DNA from: Sinohyriopsis cumingii
Taxonomy: Eukaryota > Mollusca > Bivalvia > Unionida > Unionidae
Assembly (NCBI GenBank): GCA_028554795.2
Contig: JAPYKE020000037.1
Location: forward strand, 3,164,501-3,228,500
Length of the DNA stretch: 64,000 nucleotides
Direction: 5' to 3'
A program made the translations under genes and the position numbers. The number at the start of each line of letters is the position of its first letter. The first letter of the stretch is position 1. Positions 1 through 7,489 of this stretch are shown here, piece after piece. The notes beneath the pieces were generated by a model. It was given only the letters and a program-made list of their open reading frames with translations, was not told the origin of the DNA and searched no databases.

Positions 1-1
1 A

Positions 2-310
2 GGTTACTTACCTAACTGGACGACCGAATTGTTTCGCGTCACTGGACGAGTGCATGGCCGTCATCCTACCGTCTATAAATTGGAAGACATGAACGGAGAA
101 GTGCTCAAAGGAACGTTTTATTTGCCCGAGTTACAACGTGTCACCAAAAAAGAAGACGACGTGTACGACATCGAAAGCATTCTCGAACGCAGAACCCGTA
201 AAGTGGGCAAACGACGTGTCAAAGAAGTCAAAGTACGTTGGAAAGGATATCCACCCAGTTTTGATTCTTGGATCGACGCTTCGCAAGTCATCGACTATAA
301 AAAGAAGTGA
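2..310 (+). CDS. Integrase C-terminal part with chromodomain (5' truncated by window)
   Basis: The reading frame is open from the window edge to a TGA at 308-310, so the catalytic core lies to the left. The visible part starts with a small beta-barrel-like segment (PNWTTELF, then TVYKLEDMNGE, then GTFYLPELQRV), the pattern that follows the DDE core in retroviral-type integrases of Mavericks and gypsy elements. It ends in a chromodomain with YDIESILERR, KVRWKGYP and SWID. In this family the integrase inserts the linear DNA element, and the chromodomain is thought to bind histone tails and direct target choice. The next gene starts only 5 bases downstream and the following ones are on the same strand, as in a compact viral transcription unit. 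The family call is firm. Whether the parent is called an adintovirus or a Polinton cannot be settled from this fragment. Confidence 0.85.
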   Translation, partial: GYLPNWTTELFRVTGRVHGRHPTVYKLEDMNGEVLKGTFYLPELQRVTKKEDDVYDIESILERRTRKVGKRRVKEVKVRWKGYPPSFDSWIDASQVIDYKKK

Positions 311-315
311 CCATC

Positions 316-738
316 ATGCCCTTTCACACAGACGCAGCTACGTCGACCACTCCTTCACCTAGTTCTTCTGTGGAAGATTTACAAAAAAAAACTTTGTGGG
401 TGTCGTGCGGAGAACGTGTTCCTAAAACGCAAATCGTCTTTTTCTGCCAAATCTTCGTGGTGTATTGTGTCATCGGGGCAGCCATTGCAAATTTGAGTTT
501 GCAACAAGGAGACAAACAATTGTGGACCATTTTATTGAACAGTTGCATCGGTTACCTGCTTCCCAATCCCTCCCTGAAATTCACCTCAAACGGGAACCAC
601 GGGAACCTTGTGTCCAGTGCCAGTGCCAGTGCCAGTCACCACTCCAAGCACAATCACAACCAGAACCCCATTTTGGGCGGAGACACGCCTCTGACGTCCA
701 GTAACCCCTCGGACAGCCACAGAACTCTGGAATTATGA
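316..738 (+). CDS. Small membrane protein of the virus-like element
   Basis: This 140-codon frame starts at the ATG at 316. It has a Ser/Thr/Pro-rich N-terminus, a hydrophobic segment (IVFFCQIFVVYCVIGAAIA, about residues 40-60), a second weaker hydrophobic stretch (LWTILLNSCIGYLLP) and a Ser/Asn/His-rich tail containing short direct repeats of CAGTGC at 615-636. This looks like a double-pass membrane protein. Similar short proteins with a conserved LLxxCxGYLLPxPxLK end are, from memory, regular passengers of such elements beside the penton gene, but I know no assigned function. Its stop codon overlaps the start of the next gene (ATGA at 735-738), which suggests coupled genes. A decayed copy of this region exists at about 38050-38300. 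Confidence 0.65.
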   Translation: MPFHTDAATSTTPSPSSSVEDLQKKTLWVSCGERVPKTQIVFFCQIFVVYCVIGAAIANLSLQQGDKQLWTILLNSCIGYLLPNPSLKFTSNGNHGNLVSSASASASHHSKHNHNQNPILGGDTPLTSSNPSDSHRTLEL

Positions 739-1664
739 GTTACCAAAACCAATTTTACTTAATCTTACCCAGTGACAGTTCCATGGAGGTGTTTCCCCAC
801 AACACGTTGTGCTGTTACACGGCCAAATTACCTCAGGGCATCCCCTTAGATCACGAAGCCCATTGGGAAGTGGCTTTAGTGGAAATCATTCACCCGACCC
901 AAGTCCTCAGTGTCCTTCCCAATCAAAATTTTTTTGATGTGGAAGTTCATGACGAGCAAATGCAACAGTGGTTGGATGGCAATATCAAATATGACAAGAA
1001 AACCCGTTCACAAAATCAAAAGTACACCACCTATCACTTGTTCATTCCCCCAGGCTATTATTTTAGTGGTCAACATTTGGTCAGCACCATAGCCACCAGG
1101 TTTAATGGCGTGTTTCTTAGAGCTTTGGAGCATGTCAACAAAAGTGTCACCATGGAGTACCACAAAGCAGCTCGTCGCTTCTCGATGAAATTTGAACGGA
1201 GTAAAATCATGTCCATTTTATTTTGTCCTGAATTGTTTGACATGTTGGGCGGAGACATGAACATGAGAATGGCCATGATGAAGAAAAAAAAATTACCCAT
1301 CGTTTACGACAACGAGTCTTTTAGCAAGTTATTTCGTACCCCAGTAGAACTGAATCAAGGACTGAATTTGATGTTCGTGTATTCCGATGTGGTGGAGTAC
1401 AACGTGGTGGGACACACCTCCGTGCCGTTACTGCGTGTCATTCCTTTCAAAGTGAATTCTGCCACGAACGCTGACGAGGAAGGTGGAAACACTTACCACG
1501 TCCACCGCGAATTTGTCCATCCTCACTATTTGCCCGTCACCAAGTCGTATTTGGACACGGTCAACATTACTATAAAAGGAGATTTGGGACAAAATATACC
1601 ATTCACCAAAGGAAAAGTCACGGTGAAACTCCATTTTCGAAAACGGTTCTCTCACGACTCTTAA
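735..1664 (+). CDS. Penton-like minor capsid protein
   Basis: This intact 309-aa frame starts at ATG 735. Its N-terminus (NQFYLILPSDSSM, then FPHNTLCCYTAKLP, then HWEVALVEIIHPTQV) is the signature of a capsid protein family common in metazoan Maverick-like elements, in which one face carries 'TLPSNSS...F..N....FTTKLP..L...WEVAL.EI'. The C-terminus has a YLPVTKSYLDTVNITIKGDLGQ segment that matches the IYLP...L..I..K..D..G strand of the penton-like protein of the other element at about 18700-18830. In the family this single jelly-roll protein is taken to occupy the capsid vertices. It is followed after 3 bases by a small basic gene. The penton role is family-based inference. The ORF and its conservation are seen directly, and a degenerate relative lies at 38425-38590. 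Confidence 0.7.
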   Translation: MSYQNQFYLILPSDSSMEVFPHNTLCCYTAKLPQGIPLDHEAHWEVALVEIIHPTQVLSVLPNQNFFDVEVHDEQMQQWLDGNIKYDKKTRSQNQKYTTYHLFIPPGYYFSGQHLVSTIATRFNGVFLRALEHVNKSVTMEYHKAARRFSMKFERSKIMSILFCPELFDMLGGDMNMRMAMMKKKKLPIVYDNESFSKLFRTPVELNQGLNLMFVYSDVVEYNVVGHTSVPLLRVIPFKVNSATNADEEGGNTYHVHREFVHPHYLPVTKSYLDTVNITIKGDLGQNIPFTKGKVTVKLHFRKRFSHDS

Positions 1665-1667
1665 GTC

Positions 1668-2084
1668 ATGTATCCAGTGTACCGAGGGGTTGCTCGACAG
1701 CGAGGACACGGCTTAGGAGATATGTTAAAATCGGCCTTTCGTTCGGTGGCCCCGGTGTTGAAACCGATGGTGACACGCGGATTGCACGCCTTGAAAGATG
1801 CGGCACTGACGCAAGGCAAAGAATTTCTCCAAAATGTCATCATCGACAAACAAAACCCTAAAAAAGCCTTCATGAGGGCAGGCAAAAATGTCTTGCTGCA
1901 AACGGGCAAAGACCTTTTGGGCCGACGAGACACACCTATAAATGCCCTGCACGCTACCGAGTCAGGCATTCAGCAAGGACAAGGCAGAAAGAGACGACGA
2001 AGAAAACACCCTTTCACCAGACTTCAAGCTATAAAGGCCAAGAAAAGAAGAACCGTTCGAGACTTAGACGTTTTCGATTATTGA
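1668..2084 (+). CDS. Small basic core-type protein
   Basis: This 138-aa, strongly basic protein has a Gly/Arg-rich N-terminus, GHGLGDMLKSAFRSVAPVLK at about residues 14-33, an amphipathic helical middle, and two nuclear-localisation-type clusters (GRKRRRRK and KAKKRR) near the C-terminus. The G-x-GD-hydrophobic-x-x-x-F-R layout recurs in the degenerate gene at 13139-13596 of the second element, so it is a conserved passenger. By position, between penton and MCP, and by composition it resembles adenovirus-type core or minor capsid peptides that bind DNA or membranes. That function is inference. It starts 3 bases after the penton stop and ends 14 bases before the MCP start. Confidence 0.6.
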   Translation: MYPVYRGVARQRGHGLGDMLKSAFRSVAPVLKPMVTRGLHALKDAALTQGKEFLQNVIIDKQNPKKAFMRAGKNVLLQTGKDLLGRRDTPINALHATESGIQQGQGRKRRRRKHPFTRLQAIKAKKRRTVRDLDVFDY

Positions 2085-2098
2085 GACACAGAAAAAAA

Positions 2099-3409
2099 AT
2101 GATGCACCGAGAGTCTTGCGCCTGTTCCAAGACGGAACTGGATCTGTTTGCAATGCCACCCACCATGATGACCATGCAAGAATCCCAATGGGTGGAATTT
2201 CATCCCGTCTCCTCATTGACCGATTCCGCTCCCATCGAGTTTGAAATCAAAGGACAGCCCGAATATTACATCGATCTGAATAGCAGTTACTTGTACTTGA
2301 AAGTCAAAGTTCCTGATAAGGATGGAAATACTATAGACACTGAGCTAGTAGCTCCCGTCAACAATTTCATGCATTCCTTGTTTAGCGAAGTGGACTTGTA
2401 CTTGAATAACAAACTAGTCAGTAGCAGCATGGATACTTACCCTTACCGAGCGTACCTGGAAAATCTCTTGACGTACGGAATAGACGCCAAGAACACTCAT
2501 CTGAATGCCTGTGTGGTATGGGAAGCTGACGATGCAGGCCAGTTTGAAACATTCAAAAGTGCTGCAGACAAAGACAACAATGCGGGATTTGTAGAACGAA
2601 GAGACAGAATCAAAGATGGAAAGAGTTAAGAACTGATGGATCGTTTGCATTTGGATATGTGGTTGCAAGAGAAATATTTGCTAAACGGGGTGGATGTCCG
2701 CCTGAGACTGAATCGGAGCAGTACCGCTTTCCATTTATTGGCTGATCGTGATGATAATTACAAAACCAAAATCCAAGAAGCCAGACTCTACGTACGCCGC
2801 GTGGAAGTGTTACCTAAAGTGGGAAACGACATCAGTCAGACGTTGAGCAGAACGACCGCCATGTATCCGATCCGACGTGTAGAAGTGAAAACCTTCACCA
2901 TTCCTAGGAGACAGCGATCCATGATCGAAGATCATCTGTTCCAAGGACAGTTACCCAAACGTTTAATCGTTGGTATGGTCGAGAATACAGCCTTCAACGG
3001 AGCTATCGCTAAAAATCCTTTCTACTTTCAACACTTTGACGTGTCCAAGATCGAAGTCAGTCGCGATGGCAAGACCTTGTGTACCCGACCTTTCGAACCT
3101 AAATTTGGTGACGGAAATTATTTGAGGTCGTACTTGTCCCCGTACGACGCCACTGGACAGTTAGGAACCAACACCAGTCACGGCATTACGTACGAGGATT
3201 ACGCAGGAGGTTATGCTTTGTGGGCTTTCGATTTCACTCCAGACCAAGGCAGCGACGAGGGACATTTCCACCCTATAAAATCTGGCCAGATTCGTGTGGA
3301 ACTTCAGTTTGCAAAGCCACTGGACGAGACAGTGAACGTCATCCTGTATGCAGAATTCGATAATACCATAGAAATCAACAGTTTGAGAGAAGTCATTCTA
3401 GACTATTAG
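2099..3409 (+). pseudogene. F54H12.2-like major capsid protein, split by one in-frame stop
   Basis: The ATG at 2099 (or 2102) opens a frame running to 3409, interrupted only by TAA at 2627-2629. Both halves (182 and 257 codons) are in the same frame with no length change. The N-terminal half has the pattern WVEFHPVSSLTDSAPIEF, YYIDLNSSYLYLKVKV and NNFMHSLFSEVDLYLNNKLV. The second half resumes with a DRLHLDMWLQEKYLLNGV segment and ends in VNVILYAEFDNTIEIN. This matches the metazoan 'F54H12.2-like' proteins, which I take to be double jelly-roll capsid proteins because of length, beta-rich content and position next to penton and protease genes. The stop falls in a variable lysine-rich loop. A single substitution explains the break, so it may be a recent lesion or a sequencing error. 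The hexon role is inferred. Confidence 0.65.
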
Positions 3410-3414
3410 AAGCC

Positions 3415-3918
3415 ATGGAAGACTGTTATCCCTCTTTACCTAGTGGAGAAACTTTAAAGATGAAATGTGAGGAGACCGTGGAAGAAGAATCTCAAGACAA
3501 AGACGAAGACGTTGTCATAATGAAGTCAAGATGGCCAGAACAAGAAGCCCATTTAGTCTGCTGTTTTGCCAAACACTTGGCCGAAAAAATGACGGAATTG
3601 ATCAAGAAAGAGTGTTATGGATGTCAAAACGATCATCCCAGTCAAATTCAACACGATAAATGCCTGATGTTGAGTCAAGAAGAAAAATTGGACGAGTATC
3701 TGGACGAGGTTTGGAGTCTCATCTCGGACGAAGACGTGTTGCACCAGTGGTATAAAGACTTGCGTGAACATTCTTGTCCACCATTAACCACTCAAGAGAT
3801 CCATCGTATCGAAGCTCTCCTGAATCAGAGTGAGGAGACGAAACGAAGAAACGGTTATTTGTCAGACATTTTCAAGCAAAAAGTCAGGATCGAATTGATG
3901 ACTTATTATTACCTGTGA
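3415..3918 (+). CDS. Conserved Cys/His protein of the capsid module, function unknown
   Basis: This intact 167-aa frame starts 5 bases after the MCP stop. The first 40 residues are acidic. The middle carries ECYGCQNDHPSQIQHDKCL (about residues 63-81), a CxxC...H...H...C arrangement likely to bind zinc. The rest is predicted helical with acidic and tryptophan-containing stretches. I recall a C-x-GC-x-x-DHPSQ-x-x-H motif from uncharacterised proteins beside F54H12.2-like genes in invertebrate genomes, which fits its place here, but I know no experiment giving a function. No membrane segment or signal peptide is visible. Confidence 0.6.
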   Translation: MEDCYPSLPSGETLKMKCEETVEEESQDKDEDVVIMKSRWPEQEAHLVCCFAKHLAEKMTELIKKECYGCQNDHPSQIQHDKCLMLSQEEKLDEYLDEVWSLISDEDVLHQWYKDLREHSCPPLTTQEIHRIEALLNQSEETKRRNGYLSDIFKQKVRIELMTYYYL

Positions 3919-3943
3919 AGAAGAAGAAAAAAACACACAAAAC

Positions 3944-4360
3944 ATGGATACCTGGGAACTTTATTACCTTTTGAACCACAGTTCGTATACGGCTTCTTGG
4001 AATCCTGTCGTCTGTGCTAAAGATGAACTCCCTCATCGCAAACCTCAAGACCATCAAGCTTACGTGATCAACACGGACGACAGTCATCTCCCAGGAACCC
4101 ACTGGGTAGCCGTTTACTTTCCTCAAGAAGGATGTGTGGAATATTTCGATTCGTACGGATTGCCTCCTTTGGAAGACGATATCATTGACTTTATGAGAAG
4201 AAATGCTCAGACCACTCGATTCAATAATGTGAAATTACAAGGCACAGATTCCTTGGTGTGTGGACAGTACTGTGTGTATTTTCTGCATCATCGCAGCCTG
4301 GGCTATTCCTTAGAACATTTAGTGACTCATTTTGATCCTCGTCATTCAGAAACGATGTGA
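3944..4360 (+). CDS. Adenain/Ulp1-like cysteine protease (C-terminal tail out of frame to 4500)
   Basis: This 138-aa frame has the catalytic layout of the adenovirus-protease clan: His in GTHWVAVYF, an acidic residue in EYFDSYGLPP, and the nucleophile in SLVCGQYCVYFL. In adenoviruses and Mavericks this enzyme cleaves capsid precursors during maturation. The C-terminus stops early (TGA at 4358), but another frame continues without interruption from about 4357 to TAG at 4498, giving 47 codons rich in Trp, His, Gln and Cys. A one- or two-base indel near 4350 has therefore probably detached the tail. The core and all catalytic residues are intact. It is the last gene of the left unit, and an AATAAA follows at 4617. 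Confidence 0.8.
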   Translation: MDTWELYYLLNHSSYTASWNPVVCAKDELPHRKPQDHQAYVINTDDSHLPGTHWVAVYFPQEGCVEYFDSYGLPPLEDDIIDFMRRNAQTTRFNNVKLQGTDSLVCGQYCVYFLHHRSLGYSLEHLVTHFDPRHSETM

Positions 4361-4616
4361 AAGTAGATCGATGGTTTTGTGACCATTATGCTTATCTTTT
4401 GTCTCAAGCTAGGAAACGTAGTGTCCATCAATGGCCTAATGACTTCCAACAGTGGAAATCACAATTTCATTCACAACGTTGTCAGCCCTGTTTAAAGTAG
4501 AGTGTGAATTGAGTAAAAAAATGTTTGCAATTTGAAAAATATGTTTGATGTTATAGGGTTGGATTATTGTTTAAAAAATGTTAGAGTTGTTGTTGTTTAG
4601 TGTTAAGTGATTTTTG

Positions 4617-4622
4617 AATAAA
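4617..4622 (+). terminator. Candidate polyadenylation signal for the capsid unit
   Basis: AATAAA lies 117 bases after the end of the protease tail, in a T/G-rich stretch (4560-4660) of the kind found around cleavage sites. It is the first canonical signal after the tightly packed genes of element A. The downstream small genes carry histone-type stem-loops instead. Confidence 0.4.
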
Positions 4623-4748
4623 AAATGTTGTGTTTTGAAAAAAATGCCTTTGTCTTTTGTTTAGGTATAAGAATGTTTGATTGATGCTCTTTAACTTCTT
4701 ACTATCCCTCTCATGACACTCATTGAATGTTGCGTCTCGAAAACCGTG

Positions 4749-4790
4749 TGGGGGATGTTTTCCTTCACGTCCGCGCTTTGACTTTAAGAA
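4749..4790 (+). promoter_or_regulatory. Shared CRE-like promoter box, copy 1 (gene A)
   Basis: The box reads GGGGGATGTTTTCC then TTCACGTCCGCGC, followed by a TATA-like ACTTTAAGAA at 4781-4790. It lies about 50 bases before the first ATG of small gene A. The TCACGTC core resembles an ATF/CREB half-site. The same roughly 30-bp string recurs upstream of genes B and C. Confidence 0.6.
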
Positions 4791-4841
4791 CCGGGTTGTT
4801 TCAAGTCTAACCATCCATTGTCGACTCATCCTCCTACGAAG

Positions 4842-5229
4842 ATGTGCTCCAAATTAGCTAATCTAAACGAAGCCGACGTGAATTTGCATAGGGTCAGACA
4901 CAGTCTGATACCGAAGCCAGAAGAGATAGAGAATGTGAGAATGCTAAAAGTCGCTGAAGACCTGATAGAAGAGCTCTTCAGAGAAGAAGTGAACAGGGAG
5001 ATAGAAGAATGGACATAGAAGTACAGACTTCAGAGACAGCAGCAGCAGCAGCAACAGCAACAACAATAACAACAGCAGCAGCAGCAACCTGAACCTGACA
5101 GAGGCTTTGTCGATTGTCGTATCGACACCAAAGAGTTCTTCTTCTCTTTCCGAAGAAGCAGACCTATCGCCAGAAAGTCTATCCTCAGAGGACATTGCAT
5201 TCTTAGAAACTAAAAAACGATTGCCATAG
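4842..5229 (+). CDS. Small helical gene A (frameshifted between residue 58 and a Ser/Asn-rich tail)
   Basis: From ATG 4842 a 58-codon frame ends at TAG 5016-5018. It encodes a charged helix with RMLKVAEDLIEELFREEVNR, a pattern that recurs in gene C as ARHIIEGMIEDEV and more weakly in gene B as ARRIVNELSAEAIV. Right after the stop lies a CAG/CAA repeat (5036-5088). The +1 frame is open through it and on to TAG 5227-5229, reading as a Ser/Asn tract and then an acidic Ser/Glu-rich region. That stop is only 22 bases from a histone-type stem-loop. I infer that the gene originally ran 4842-5229 and suffered a frameshift, perhaps from slippage in the repeat. Function is unknown. The promoter and 3' end are shared with genes B and C. 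Confidence 0.45.
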
Positions 5230-5251
5230 CAAACAAAAAAACACAAAAAAC

Positions 5252-5290
5252 AGCCCTTTTCAGGGCTACCCCAATACTCTAGAAAAGAAA
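5252..5290 (+). terminator. Histone-mRNA-type 3' stem-loop with purine-rich downstream element (gene A)
   Basis: AGCCCT-TTTC-AGGGCT forms a perfect 6-bp stem with a 4-base TTTC loop, followed by ACCCCA. About 13 bases later comes AGAAAAGAAA (5281-5290). This matches the architecture of metazoan replication-dependent histone 3' ends: a 6-bp stem bound by SLBP, a pyrimidine loop, ACCCA, then a purine-rich histone downstream element paired by U7 snRNA. The A-rich sequence in front (ACAAAAAACAG) also fits. Confidence 0.8.
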
Positions 5291-5607
5291 TAACCATCAA
5301 TTTGCCAATGTGTGTAGGTAGAGTAGTGTGAATATAAACACTAACTCTTTTTTAAAAAAATGTGAGGGTATGTGTTTGTGTATAAGATTGTGTGTTTGTA
5401 AGTGCTCACGTAGGTTGGTGAGGATAGTATATTAAAATGATGTCTTTTTTTGGTGTTTGAGGTGTAGATTTGGGGTTAGATTGGATTGCTTTGCGTATCT
5501 GGATAGTCTATTGAAGTGATTAATGAAAAAAAATTTTTACAATAGTAATGGGTAGCATAAAAAGTGAGTGAGTGTTTCTTTTAGGTCCGCGTGTTGTTGT
5601 TTTTTTG

Positions 5608-5680
5608 GTCATGATCTAGGTAAGATCAATTTTATGTTTTTAGGGGGATGTTTTCCATCACGTCCGCGCTTTCAGTATAA
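5608..5680 (+). promoter_or_regulatory. Shared CRE-like promoter box, copy 2 (gene B)
   Basis: A 40-base block beginning GGTCATGATCTAGGTAAGATC (5608) runs into GGGGGATGTTTTCCATCACG then TCCGCGCTTT (5643-5672), followed by a clear TATAA at 5676-5680. It lies about 60 bases upstream of the ATG of gene B. The identical block-plus-box arrangement stands at 6362-6436 before gene C. An incomplete extra box (GTCCGCGTGTTG) lies at 5585. Confidence 0.65.
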
Positions 5681-5738
5681 ATTGAAACTCGCTCGGCAGT
5701 CTAGCTACCCTTGTTGATTGATCAACACCACCAGAAGA

Positions 5739-6047
5739 ATGAACACCAGAATTGTGAAATTGCCAGAACTCCAGATGCACCTGGAATATGCCAGGCGCAT
5801 AGTAAATGAACTATCCGCGGAAGCCATAGTAGAAGAGGCAAGAATAAAGAAGGAAGAGGAGGAGAGAAGAGAGAGGGAAGAGGAGGAAAAGAAAATAGGA
5901 GAGAGGATGACTTACAAGATACCAGAGACAGAGGATTGGGGTGCTGAAGCCAATCATCCCGCCTCTGCACTCCCAAGAAGAAAGGTGAAAGGAGACTGGG
6001 GAAGAAGATGCGTGTGTGGCGCCAGGCCAGGAAGGTGCCATCATTAG
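5739..6047 (+). CDS. Small charged helical gene B
   Basis: This 102-codon frame from ATG 5739 has an N-terminal helix (MHLEYARRIVNELSAEAIVE) followed by a long Glu/Arg/Lys helix (EEEERREREEEEKK) and a Pro/Gly/Cys-containing C-terminus (RCVCGARPGRC). It has a strong TATAA box 59 bases upstream and a histone-type stem-loop 35 bases after the stop. Its helix pattern resembles those of genes A and C, so the three are probably diverged copies. Bases 5766-5782, near the start of the frame, are the exact reverse complement of 6050-6066 just after the stop. No known function. Confidence 0.5.
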   Translation: MNTRIVKLPELQMHLEYARRIVNELSAEAIVEEARIKKEEEERREREEEEKKIGERMTYKIPETEDWGAEANHPASALPRRKVKGDWGRRCVCGARPGRCHH

Positions 6048-6081
6048 ATAGGTGCATCTGGAGTTCAAAAAAAAAACCAAC

Positions 6082-6120
6082 AGCCCTTTTCAGGGCTACC
6101 CAATACTCTAGAAAAGAAAT
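6082..6120 (+). terminator. Histone-mRNA-type 3' stem-loop (gene B)
   Basis: The sequence is AGCCCT-TTTC-AGGGCT followed directly by ACCCA, with GAAAAGAAAT at 6111-6120. The stem-loop, the 20 bases after it and a further stretch (GAAATAACCATCAATTTGCC) are nearly identical to those after gene A. The two 3' ends were therefore duplicated together with their genes. Confidence 0.85.
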
Positions 6121-6328
6121 AACCATCAATTTGCCAATGTATGTAGGTAGAGTAGTGTGAATATAAAAATTAACTCTTTTTTCATAGTGCGAGTGTATGT
6201 GTTAGTGTGTTTGTGTTTGTAACTGCTCACGTAAGTTTGTGTGAATAGTAGATTATGGGTTTCTTTATTGTTTCTTAGCGTATGTGGAGAGTATAGTTTG
6301 GGTTTTATTATATGAAATGAGAAAAGTA

Positions 6329-6436
6329 GGTGGATGTTTTCCTTCACGTCCGCGCGTTGTTTGGTCATGATCTAGGTAAGATCAATTTTATGTTTTTAGG
6401 GGGATGTTTTCCTTCACGTCCGCGCTTTTCGTATAA
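6329..6436 (+). promoter_or_regulatory. Doubled CRE-like promoter box, copies 3 and 4 (gene C)
   Basis: The first box (GGTGGATGTTTTCCTTCACG then TCCGCGCG) lies at 6329-6356. The GGTCATGATCTAGGTAAGATC block starts at 6362. A second complete box is at 6399-6429, followed by TATAA at 6432-6436. The ATG of gene C is about 54 bases further on. The doubled, evenly spaced arrangement suggests a real regulatory module rather than chance. Confidence 0.65.
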
Positions 6437-6489
6437 GAACCCACAGTATTCGTCGTTCAAACCATTCTACAAAGAATAATCTAGACAAG

Positions 6490-7086
6490 ATGACGCAAGT
6501 GACTGATTTATTTAATCAATTGAGGCATATCTATTTCTGGATAATAGAAGCAGAATATGCTATAGAAAGGATACAAAAGGAATGGGAGTATGAAGATAAA
6601 GAACACTTGGTAACCAGTCAAGTCGAACGTATAAAGACCGCCAGACATATAATAGAAGGAATGATAGAAGATGAAGTCAACAAATCAAGAGGATTTATTG
6701 ACCCACCTTATGTAAGAGTGGGGAGTTTGAAGGAAGCACTGGATTATGTCATCCAAGTCCGGTGCTTCCTAGAACATATAGTGTATTGGACGGAGTTGTC
6801 ATATATGAAGAGAGGACTGAACAGGTTGAAAAAAGGAGAAGAAATAATGAAACAAGTGATGACTGAAGAGGTGAAAAAGATAAAAGAAAAATGGAGTCCA
6901 GAAAAAAAGGATAAGGAAACAATAAAGAAGAAAGAGGCCTTTGACAAAGTGAATCAAAATTGGATCAAGATACAAGAGAAGTTCAGGGCTATGGGTCACC
7001 CAGACTGGTTACCTGAAAAAGAAAAGAGGAAGAACAAAGGAATTTGGGGAAAGATTAGGGGCTGGATGAGAAAATGGAGGAAATAG
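6490..7086 (+). CDS. Small helical gene C, Lys/Trp-rich
   Basis: This intact 198-aa frame starts at ATG 6490, the first ATG after the TATAA at 6432. The protein is almost entirely predicted helix. It has aromatic N-terminal helices (YFWIIEAEYAIERIQKEWEY), then TARHIIEGMIEDEV, which resembles gene A, then a Lys/Glu-rich coiled-coil-like stretch (about residues 105-165) and a very basic Trp-rich end (GKIRGWMRKWRK). There is no signal peptide or obvious membrane segment. The basic end could bind nucleic acid or membrane. I do not recognise the family. A histone-type stem-loop follows 25 bases after the stop. It is the best preserved of the three genes and the best candidate for a functional product. 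Confidence 0.65.
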   Translation: MTQVTDLFNQLRHIYFWIIEAEYAIERIQKEWEYEDKEHLVTSQVERIKTARHIIEGMIEDEVNKSRGFIDPPYVRVGSLKEALDYVIQVRCFLEHIVYWTELSYMKRGLNRLKKGEEIMKQVMTEEVKKIKEKWSPEKKDKETIKKKEAFDKVNQNWIKIQEKFRAMGHPDWLPEKEKRKNKGIWGKIRGWMRKWRK

Positions 7087-7110
7087 AAGAAGAAGCAGAA
7101 GAAAGCCAAA

Positions 7111-7131
7111 GACCCTTTTCAGGGCCACCCA
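7111..7131 (+). terminator. Histone-mRNA-type 3' stem-loop, variant (gene C)
   Basis: CCAAA precedes GACCCT-TTTC-AGGGCC-ACCCA. The upstream CCAAA and downstream ACCCA match the histone consensus exactly. One A-C mismatch lies in the second stem pair. The flanks differ from those after genes A and B, so the element is either older or diverged independently. Confidence 0.75.
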
Positions 7132-7199
7132 TATTTCTCGAATGACTTTCCATTGCCTACCCCTTTTTTTTAAAAAAAAAATTTAAAAAAAAAAAAAAT

Positions 7200-7460
7200 C
7201 CCATGTTCAATTCTCCCTTGTCCCTAGATAGACCCACACTTTATTCCCCATGTTCAATTCCCTTGAGGCTAGAGTGGCCCACGATTTTTTCCCATGTTCA
7301 ATTCCCTTGAGGCTAGGTTTGCCCACGATTTTTCTCCATGTTCAATTCCCCTTGAGGCTAGGTTTGCCCACGATTTTTCTCCATGTTAATTTTCCATTGA
7401 GGCTAGGTTTGCCCAAGGGGGGTCTGTAATGCTAATTCCCATTGAGGCTAGGGTGCCCCT
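7200..7460. repeat. Tandem repeat, about 45-50 bp unit
   Basis: About five diverged copies of a unit CCATGTTCAATTCCCTTGAG then GCTAGGTTTGCCCACGATTTTTCT follow a poly(T)/poly(A) stretch (7160-7198). There is no coding potential. It separates the small-gene cluster from the H1 pseudogene. Confidence 0.75.
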
Positions 7461-7489
7461 ATTCACTACTGTTCTGTTTGCACTTTCTT

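Noticed and set aside
5036-5088. Polyglutamine tract from the CAG/CAA repeat
   Set aside because: The Gln frame ends at a TAA inside the tract; only the Ser/Asn frame stays open.
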